A stretch of DNA of 64,000 nt from Anaerotignum sp. (lineage in GTDB: Bacteria > Bacillota > Clostridia > Lachnospirales > Anaerotignaceae). The notes beneath the pieces were generated by a model. The model was given only the letters and a program-made list of their open reading frames with translations, made no database searches and had not been told where the DNA came from. This document shows positions 58,536 through 64,000 of this stretch, piece by piece. Every line of letters begins with the position of its first letter. Position 1 is the first letter of the stretch. The translations under genes and the position numbers were made by a program. The stretch lies in assembly GCA_020024265.1 (NCBI GenBank), contig JAHHTW010000007.1:1-64000 (forward strand), in the 5' to 3' direction.

Positions 58536-59564
58536 ATGAGAGAACAATTACAATTGGTCAGGAAAATTGTTCCGGATATGGCAGATGAACTCGTAAAGCG
58601 TTATCGTATTCTGAAAACAGTAAAGCTGTTGGAGCCATGTGGCAGAAGGCTGGTTGTACTGTCTATGGGCATGACAGAACGTACGGTGCGTGGGGAAATT
58701 GAAAAATTGAATGCACAAGGTCTGGTGAAGGTAACCAAAACAGGAATGTCTGTAACAGAGGATGGGTTTCTGGTTTTGGAGCGGCTCAAGCCATTGTTTG
58801 CAGAATTGACAGGGCTTTCGGATTTGGAAAGCCGCATTTGCGATTTGCTGGGTGCGCGTAGTGTATTGCTGGCACAGGGGGATTATGATGAAAGCGAGCG
58901 CACAAAAAAGGAAATGGCGCAAATGGGAGTACGTTTGCTGCTGGATACCATGCGTAAGAGCAGTCGGATTGCCATTACAGGTGGTACCACCATGGCTGCA
59001 CTGGTAGAAGCAATGCCCGATGCAGCGGCACATCATGCAGAAATGGTACTTCCTGCACGAGGCAGTGTAGGCAGAAAGCTGGAATTACAGGCAGATACAT
59101 TGGCAGCCAGGCTGGCAGAAAAAATCGGTGCAGAATACCGTATGCTGCATTTGCCCGATAATCTCAGCCCGATTATATTGAACGAAATGAAGAAAGAACC
59201 GGAAATTGCAGAAACCATTGAAGAATTGAAACGTGTAGACATATTGCTTCTGGGTGTGGGAGATGCTATGGAAATGGCAGAAAAACGCCGCCTAGATGCC
59301 GCAACCTGTCAGATGCTCAGAGAAAAACATGCGGCTGCTGAGGCATGTGGATATTATTTCGATCATTCTGGTCAGGTGGTGTATGAAACAAATTCTATAG
59401 GCATTGATTTTCGTACCGTACAGCACATGCAACGGGTGATTGTTTCTGCCGGCGGTAAGAAAAAAGCAGCCAGCTTGTTGGCGCTGAGCAAGAGTATGAC
59501 AAATGCGGTTTTCATATTGGATGAGGGCTCCGCATTGGAGATGCTGAAACTTGCGGAGGGATAA
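58536..59564 (+). CDS. cggR: Central glycolytic genes regulator CggR
   Basis: 342 aa, SorC/DeoR-type. An N-terminal winged helix (about 22-85, RRLVVLSMGMTERTVRGEIEKLNAQG) precedes the sugar-phosphate sensing domain with ITGGTTMAALVEAM, VLPARGSVG, LHLPDNLS, LLLGVGDA and AGGKKKAASLLALSKS. In Bacillus it represses gapA and downstream glycolytic genes until fructose-1,6-bisphosphate accumulates. GTGAGGTGAGG sets the start at 58536. Here pgk follows directly; gapA is missing from its usual place. Confidence 0.92.
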   Translation: MREQLQLVRKIVPDMADELVKRYRILKTVKLLEPCGRRLVVLSMGMTERTVRGEIEKLNAQGLVKVTKTGMSVTEDGFLVLERLKPLFAELTGLSDLESRICDLLGARSVLLAQGDYDESERTKKEMAQMGVRLLLDTMRKSSRIAITGGTTMAALVEAMPDAAAHHAEMVLPARGSVGRKLELQADTLAARLAEKIGAEYRMLHLPDNLSPIILNEMKKEPEIAETIEELKRVDILLLGVGDAMEMAEKRRLDAATCQMLREKHAAAEACGYYFDHSGQVVYETNSIGIDFRTVQHMQRVIVSAGGKKKAASLLALSKSMTNAVFILDEGSALEMLKLAEG

Positions 59565-59579
59565 AATAAGCGGTATAAT
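59551..59579 (+). promoter_or_regulatory. Promoter of pgk within the end of cggR
   Basis: TTGCGG (59551-59556), 17 bp, TATAAT (59574-59579), about 125 bases before pgk, so pgk can be transcribed apart from cggR. Confidence 0.6.
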
Positions 59580-59705
59580 AAATAAACGGTGTTGCACAAA
59601 TGTCTTTTGTGTGTGGCTGTTTTCAAATGATGCATTGGTAAGTCTTATATTCGTGTCCTAAATATTGTAAAAACGATAGTACGGATAAGAGAGAGGAGCA
59701 GATTT

Positions 59706-60899
59706 ATGTTACAGAAAAAGACAGTAGATGATTTACAGGTAAAGGGTAAAAAGGTATTGGTACGCTGTGATTTCAATGTGCCCTTGCAAGATGGTGTCAT
59801 TACAGATGAAAATAGAATTACAGCAGTATTGCCTACCATTGAAAAATTGCATAAAGACGGCGCAAAACTGATTCTTTGCTCTCATATGGGTAAGCCTAAG
59901 GGAGAGCCAAAGCCTGAATTGTCTTTGGCACCTGTTGCAAAAAGACTCTCTGAACTGCTTGGTCAAGAGGTTATTTTTGCAAAGGATGACAATGTTGTAG
60001 GGGAAAATGCAAAAAATGCAGTTGCAAATATGAAAGATGGCGACATCGTATTGTTGGAAAATACACGTTATCGTAAGGAAGAAACAAAGAACGAGGAAAG
60101 CTTTAGCAAAGAGCTTGCTTCTTTGGCAGATATTTTTGTCAATGATGCATTTGGTACCAGCCATAGAGCGCATTGTTCTACCGTTGGTGTGACGCAGTTT
60201 GTTTCAGAGTCCGCAGTTGGCTATTTGATGCAGAAGGAAATTGAATTTTTGGGCAATGCGGTCAATCATCCCGAACACCCCTTTGTTGCAATTCTGGGCG
60301 GTTCCAAAGTGTCGGATAAAATCAATGTGATCAATCATTTGCTGGATAAGGTAGATACTTTGATCATTGGCGGTGGTATGGCATATACATTTGCAGTGGC
60401 AAAAGGCGGACGTGTCGGCGAATCCCTGTTGGAGTTGGATAAAGTAGAATATGCAAAGGAAATGATGGAAAAGGCAGTAGCCAAGAATGTCAATCTGTTG
60501 CTTCCGGTAGATACTGTAGTGACAAGAGAATTTAAGAATGATACCGAATACCAAACGGTGCCAACAGGTGAAATTCCAGATGGCTGGATGGGTTTGGATA
60601 TTGGTGAGAAAACAAGAAAAATGTTTGCAGAAGCAATTCGGGATGCAAAAACGGTTGTATGGAATGGTCCTATGGGCGTATTTGAATTTGAAAATTTCGC
60701 AAAGGGCACAAAAGCAGTTGCACAGGCAATGGCTGACATTCAGGCAACGACGATCATTGGCGGTGGCGATTCCGCAGCAGCAGTCAATCAGCTGGGATAT
60801 GGGGATAAAATGACACATATTTCTACCGGTGGCGGTGCTTCATTGGAATTTTTGGAAGGCAAAGAGCTTCCGGGTGTTGCGGCAGTACAGGATCGGTAA
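59706..60899 (+). CDS. pgk: Phosphoglycerate kinase
   Basis: 397 aa, the normal length. VLVRCDFNVPLQDG, LCSHMGKPKGE, VNDAFGTSHRAH, GGSKVSDKI, WNGPMGVFEFENF and IIGGGDSAAAVN are the substrate and nucleotide loops. It makes ATP from 1,3-bisphosphoglycerate in glycolysis. GAGAGGAG precedes the ATG. Confidence 0.97.
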   Translation: MLQKKTVDDLQVKGKKVLVRCDFNVPLQDGVITDENRITAVLPTIEKLHKDGAKLILCSHMGKPKGEPKPELSLAPVAKRLSELLGQEVIFAKDDNVVGENAKNAVANMKDGDIVLLENTRYRKEETKNEESFSKELASLADIFVNDAFGTSHRAHCSTVGVTQFVSESAVGYLMQKEIEFLGNAVNHPEHPFVAILGGSKVSDKINVINHLLDKVDTLIIGGGMAYTFAVAKGGRVGESLLELDKVEYAKEMMEKAVAKNVNLLLPVDTVVTREFKNDTEYQTVPTGEIPDGWMGLDIGEKTRKMFAEAIRDAKTVVWNGPMGVFEFENFAKGTKAVAQAMADIQATTIIGGGDSAAAVNQLGYGDKMTHISTGGGASLEFLEGKELPGVAAVQDR

Positions 60900-60994
60900 G
60901 GGAAAATTCAGAATATATACAAAAAAGGAAAAATAATTTTTGTTTTGTATATGTTTCTATGAAAGGAATGCTTAATTTTGGTGGGAGAAGAAAA

Positions 60995-61858
60995 ATGAAA
61001 CGTTTATTGACACTTTGTATGACCATAATTTGTGCAATGGGAATGTCTTTTACAGTATATGCAGACGAACCCAAACAGGAGAGCGAAGCACAGATGGAAT
61101 ATATTGAACCAACAGAATATATTCCTGTATTGATGTATCATCATTTCATCAGAAGTGATGTAGATGCCGGAAATGGCGTGACCATGAGTAAGAATGATTT
61201 GGAAGAAGATATCGCATATTTTGTAGAACAGGGCTACCATATTATTTCTTTGGAGGAATTGGATGAGATTCTAGCAAAGGAAGAAAAAAGAAAAGACCCA
61301 GATGGGGATAACGGACTGGATTTGCATGTCAAATATATGTGCATTACCATGGATGATGGATATTTCAGTAACTATTTGCATGCATATCCTGTATTTCGCC
61401 AATACAATGTACCTGCATCCATTTTTTTGATTACAGATAGTGTGACCAATCAAACAGGGGTCAAAAAATTGACATGGGAGCATGTCAAAGAGATGGCAAA
61501 AAACAGTAGAGTTCGTGTGTATAATCACACCGCTAATCATGTACCAGCAGATCAAACAACAACAGAGGACTTTGTAGATGCTGCATTGGCAGCAGAGGAG
61601 GCTTTGGATGAACGTGTGGCTGGACAACGTTCACGTACCAAGGCATTGGCATTCCCCAATGGCAAAAGTACCCCTGAAATCAGAGAAGCATTGCTGGATG
61701 AAGGTTTTTCCATGCTCTTTACCGTTGAACAAAATGTAATCAATCGTGATACAACAAGAGATGCCATTCCTCGTATTATGATATCCTCAGGTCTGACCGG
61801 TGAGGAAGTTGTGAAAAAAATTGAGCAGACTGCAAGTCGTACCATGTCACAGAAATAA
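60995..61858 (+). CDS. Secreted polysaccharide deacetylase, NodB-homology domain
   Basis: 287 aa. A signal peptide (residues 1-24, ending VYADEP) is followed by the CE4 fold: PVLMYHHF, the catalytic aspartate pair in CITMDDGY, the metal-binding H-x3-H in YNHTANH, and AFPNGKST. It probably removes acetyl groups from peptidoglycan or another surface glycan. The start is ATG 60995 after GGGAGAAG. It lies inside a glycolytic cluster between pgk and tpiA, where a cell-surface enzyme is not expected. Confidence 0.88.
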   Translation: MKRLLTLCMTIICAMGMSFTVYADEPKQESEAQMEYIEPTEYIPVLMYHHFIRSDVDAGNGVTMSKNDLEEDIAYFVEQGYHIISLEELDEILAKEEKRKDPDGDNGLDLHVKYMCITMDDGYFSNYLHAYPVFRQYNVPASIFLITDSVTNQTGVKKLTWEHVKEMAKNSRVRVYNHTANHVPADQTTTEDFVDAALAAEEALDERVAGQRSRTKALAFPNGKSTPEIREALLDEGFSMLFTVEQNVINRDTTRDAIPRIMISSGLTGEEVVKKIEQTASRTMSQK

Positions 61859-61892
61859 ATAACTTGTAGTACAGGAAGGAGAATATGCGGAT

Positions 61893-62639
61893 ATGAGAAA
61901 GAAAATTGTTGCAGGCAATTGGAAAATGAATAAAACCCCGCAAGAAGCCAAGCAGTTGTGTGAAATACTGAAAGATAAGGTGGATACCACAGAGGTAGAT
62001 GTCGTATTTTGTGTGCCGTTTGTAGACCTATATCCTGTTTTGGAGGCAGTAAAGGGAAGCAATATTGCAGTTGGTGCAGAAAATATGCACTTTGCAGAAA
62101 ATGGTGCTTATACAGGCGAGATCTCTGCTGCAATGCTCAAAGAAATGGGTGTCAAATATGTGGTATTGGGACATTCTGAACGCAGAGAATATTTTGGCGA
62201 AACAAATGAAACGGTCAATCAAAAAGTAAAAACAGCATTGGAACACAATTTGTTGCCGATTCTGTGTTGTGGGGAAACCTTGGAGCAGAGAGAGGCAAAT
62301 ATTACCGTGGAATGGGTACGCATGCAAGTAAAGTGTGGGTTGTTTGGCATTGGTGCAGAGGATGCAAAAAAAGTAACCATTGCCTATGAACCTATTTGGG
62401 CGATTGGTACTGGTAAAACAGCAACCTCTGTACAAGCGCAGGAAGTATGTGCTGCCATTCGTCAGGTGTTGGCAGAAATGTATGACCAAAGCGTTGCAGA
62501 TGCGGTGCGTATACAATATGGCGGCAGTGTCAACGCAAAGAATGCGGCAGAGCTTTTTGCTATGGCAGACATTGATGGTGGATTGGTTGGCGGTGCGAGC
62601 CTGAAGGAGGAATTTGCAGATATTGTAAATTATAAATAA
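61893..62639 (+). CDS. tpiA: Triosephosphate isomerase
   Basis: 248 aa. Lys11 in AGNWKMNK, the histidine of LGHSERR, and the glutamate of AYEPIWAIGTGKTAT form the active site; YGGSVNAKN and GGLVGGASL bind phosphate. It interconverts dihydroxyacetone phosphate and glyceraldehyde 3-phosphate. GAAGGAG lies upstream of the ATG. It is 42 bases before gpmI. Confidence 0.97.
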   Translation: MRKKIVAGNWKMNKTPQEAKQLCEILKDKVDTTEVDVVFCVPFVDLYPVLEAVKGSNIAVGAENMHFAENGAYTGEISAAMLKEMGVKYVVLGHSERREYFGETNETVNQKVKTALEHNLLPILCCGETLEQREANITVEWVRMQVKCGLFGIGAEDAKKVTIAYEPIWAIGTGKTATSVQAQEVCAAIRQVLAEMYDQSVADAVRIQYGGSVNAKNAAELFAMADIDGGLVGGASLKEEFADIVNYK

Positions 62640-62681
62640 TCAATCAAAATAACAATTACAATGCCAAAGTGGAGGCAAGAG

Positions 62682-64000
62682 ATGATGGAAAAAAAGACAA
62701 CGGTACTGATGATTTTAGACGGATTCGGTATCAATGAAAGACAGGAAGGCAATGCGATATTCCATGCAAAAACCCCTGTGTTGGATAGTTTGTACGCAAA
62801 ATATCCACATGTCAAAGGATATGCGAGCGGACGTGCAGTGGGATTGCCGGAAGGACAGATGGGTAACTCCGAAGTAGGGCATTTGAATATTGGCGCCGGA
62901 CGTATTGTATATCAGGAATTGACCAGAATTACAAAATCCATCGAAGATGGTGATTTTTTTGAAAATCCGGCTTTGATGAATGCAGTTGGGCATTGTCAAA
63001 AGAATGGATCGGCGCTGCATTTGTACGGCTTGCTGTCTGATGGCGGTGTGCATAGCCATAATACGCATCTTTACGCACTGCTTCAGCTGGCAAAGCGCAA
63101 TCATTTGGAAAATGTGTATGTGCATTGCTTTTTGGATGGCAGAGATACCCCGCCCAGCTCTGGTGTGACATATATTGCACAACTGGAAGAAAAAATGCGT
63201 GAAATTGGAGTAGGGCGGATTGCTTCTGTAATGGGTCGCTATTATGCTATGGACAGAGATAAACGGTGGGAACGTGTTCAGGAAGCATATCAGGCGATGG
63301 TATTGGGCAGAGGTGAAACAGCACAGGATGCACTGGGCTGCATACAGAAATCGTATGAAAATGGTAAGACAGATGAGTTTGTTGTTCCAACCGTGATTGT
63401 GGATGAACAAGGGCAGGCAGTTGGCAAAATCAAAGATCATGATGCAGTCATTTTTTATAATTTCCGTCCGGATCGTGCAAGAGAAATTACAAGAGCAATG
63501 TGCGATCCACAGTTTGAGGGGTTTGAAAGGGCGTATGTACCACAGGACTTGAAGTATATCTGCTTTACGGAATATGATGCAACCATTGCCAATAAAGAAG
63601 TGGCATTTTTACCCCAGCGTTTGACAAATACATTGGGAGAATATATTTCTTCTTTGGGCTTAAAGCAGCTTCGTACCGCAGAAACAGAAAAATATGCACA
63701 TGTAACATTTTTCTTGAATGGCGGTGTGGAAGAACCAAACCCCAATGAAGATCGCTGGTTGGTACCCTCACCTAAGGTTGCAACCTATGATATGAAGCCG
63801 GAAATGAGTGCTGTAGAGGTTACAGACGGGTTGGTGAAGGCTTTGCACTCCAGAGCATATGATTTGATCATTGTAAACTATGCAAATTCTGATATGGTAG
63901 GGCATACCGGTATTATGGAAGCAGCAGAAAAGGCAGTAGAAACAGTGGATACCTGTATTGGTCGTGTCGTAGAGGCTTTGCTTTCTGTGCAAGGCAAGAT
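62682..64000 (+). CDS. gpmI: 2,3-bisphosphoglycerate-independent phosphoglycerate mutase (3' truncated)
   Basis: About 439 codons are present with no stop before the window edge; the family has about 510. MILDGFGIN gives the first metal ligand, GNSEVGHLNIGAGR holds the catalytic serine, and SDGGVHSH, FLDGRDTPP, YYAMDRDKRWER, FRPDRAREI and NYANSDMVGHTG are the other conserved blocks. It interconverts 3- and 2-phosphoglycerate using manganese. GGAGG precedes the ATG at 62682. eno may follow outside the window. Confidence 0.96.
   Translation, partial: MMEKKTTVLMILDGFGINERQEGNAIFHAKTPVLDSLYAKYPHVKGYASGRAVGLPEGQMGNSEVGHLNIGAGRIVYQELTRITKSIEDGDFFENPALMNAVGHCQKNGSALHLYGLLSDGGVHSHNTHLYALLQLAKRNHLENVYVHCFLDGRDTPPSSGVTYIAQLEEKMREIGVGRIASVMGRYYAMDRDKRWERVQEAYQAMVLGRGETAQDALGCIQKSYENGKTDEFVVPTVIVDEQGQAVGKIKDHDAVIFYNFRPDRAREITRAMCDPQFEGFERAYVPQDLKYICFTEYDATIANKEVAFLPQRLTNTLGEYISSLGLKQLRTAETEKYAHVTFFLNGGVEEPNPNEDRWLVPSPKVATYDMKPEMSAVEVTDGLVKALHSRAYDLIIVNYANSDMVGHTGIMEAAEKAVETVDTCIGRVVEALLSVQGK

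Noticed and set aside
1..64000. CRISPR arrays, insertion sequences, prophage or integrative elements
   Set aside because: No spaced direct repeats, cas genes, transposases, integrases or phage proteins were seen; the gene content is chromosomal housekeeping with small accessory patches.

Overview
The window is a stretch of chromosome from an AT-rich, spore-forming anaerobe of the Clostridia, most likely Lachnospirales. The evidence is an oxygen-sensitive class III ribonucleotide reductase (nrdD/nrdG), a SCIFF peptide with its radical SAM maturase, a V-type ATP synthase/ATPase, a YlmC/YmxH-type sporulation protein, strong AGGAGG ribosome binding sites, and TTGACA/TATAAT promoters. No transposase, integrase, phage gene, CRISPR array or tRNA was seen. 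The placement below order level is inference.

Layout. Bases 1-54 are the 3' end of a 5S rRNA, followed by its terminator. Bases 140-9333 carry mostly single genes: a membrane protein, niaR, a thiamine-binding protein with a HAD phosphatase, a PilZ protein, plsX (minus strand), an Orn/Lys/Arg decarboxylase-family enzyme, the SCIFF precursor and maturase, and a PTS IIC-like transporter. Bases 9406-10908 are a decaying minus-strand patch: remnants of a sigma/anti-sigma-like pair and a frameshifted membrane gene beside an intact XRE regulator with twin operators. Bases 11244-20393 hold an MgtC-like gene and a complete ten-gene histidine operon (hisZGDCBHAF, hisIE, hisK) whose start codons mostly overlap the preceding stop. 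Bases 20442-27924 (minus) hold addA, an unknown gene upstream of it, and nrdDG. Bases 28172-31491 hold a sporulation PRC-barrel protein, nrdR, small unknown proteins including a Cys/Asn-rich repeat peptide, a methyltransferase and hslO. Bases 32239-40766 are a nine-gene V-ATPase operon in the same order as the Enterococcus hirae Na+-ATPase (ntpFIKECGABD), with the Na+ ligands conserved in the K subunit and an unusually long leader.

Bases 41347-45483 hold a bacteriohemerythrin, asnA, a REC/HD-GYP c-di-GMP phosphodiesterase, an IscR-like regulator and a YbaK-type deacylase. Bases 46199-51961 are a dlt-like operon (adenylation enzyme, GNAT, carrier protein, MBOAT, SGNH-like, anchored protein) for acylating an unidentified cell-surface polymer. 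Bases 52313-56483 are an ABC exporter-like operon with a large multi-domain extracellular protein where a MacA-type adaptor would be expected. After a PrsW protease, a Nudix hydrolase and a small acidic membrane protein, the window ends in a glycolytic cluster (cggR, pgk, a polysaccharide deacetylase, tpiA, gpmI), with gpmI cut by the window edge and gapA absent.

The least understood parts are the dlt-like operon, the ABC/repeat-protein operon, the Cys/Asn repeat peptide, the seven-cysteine SCIFF variant and the V-ATPase leader RNA.
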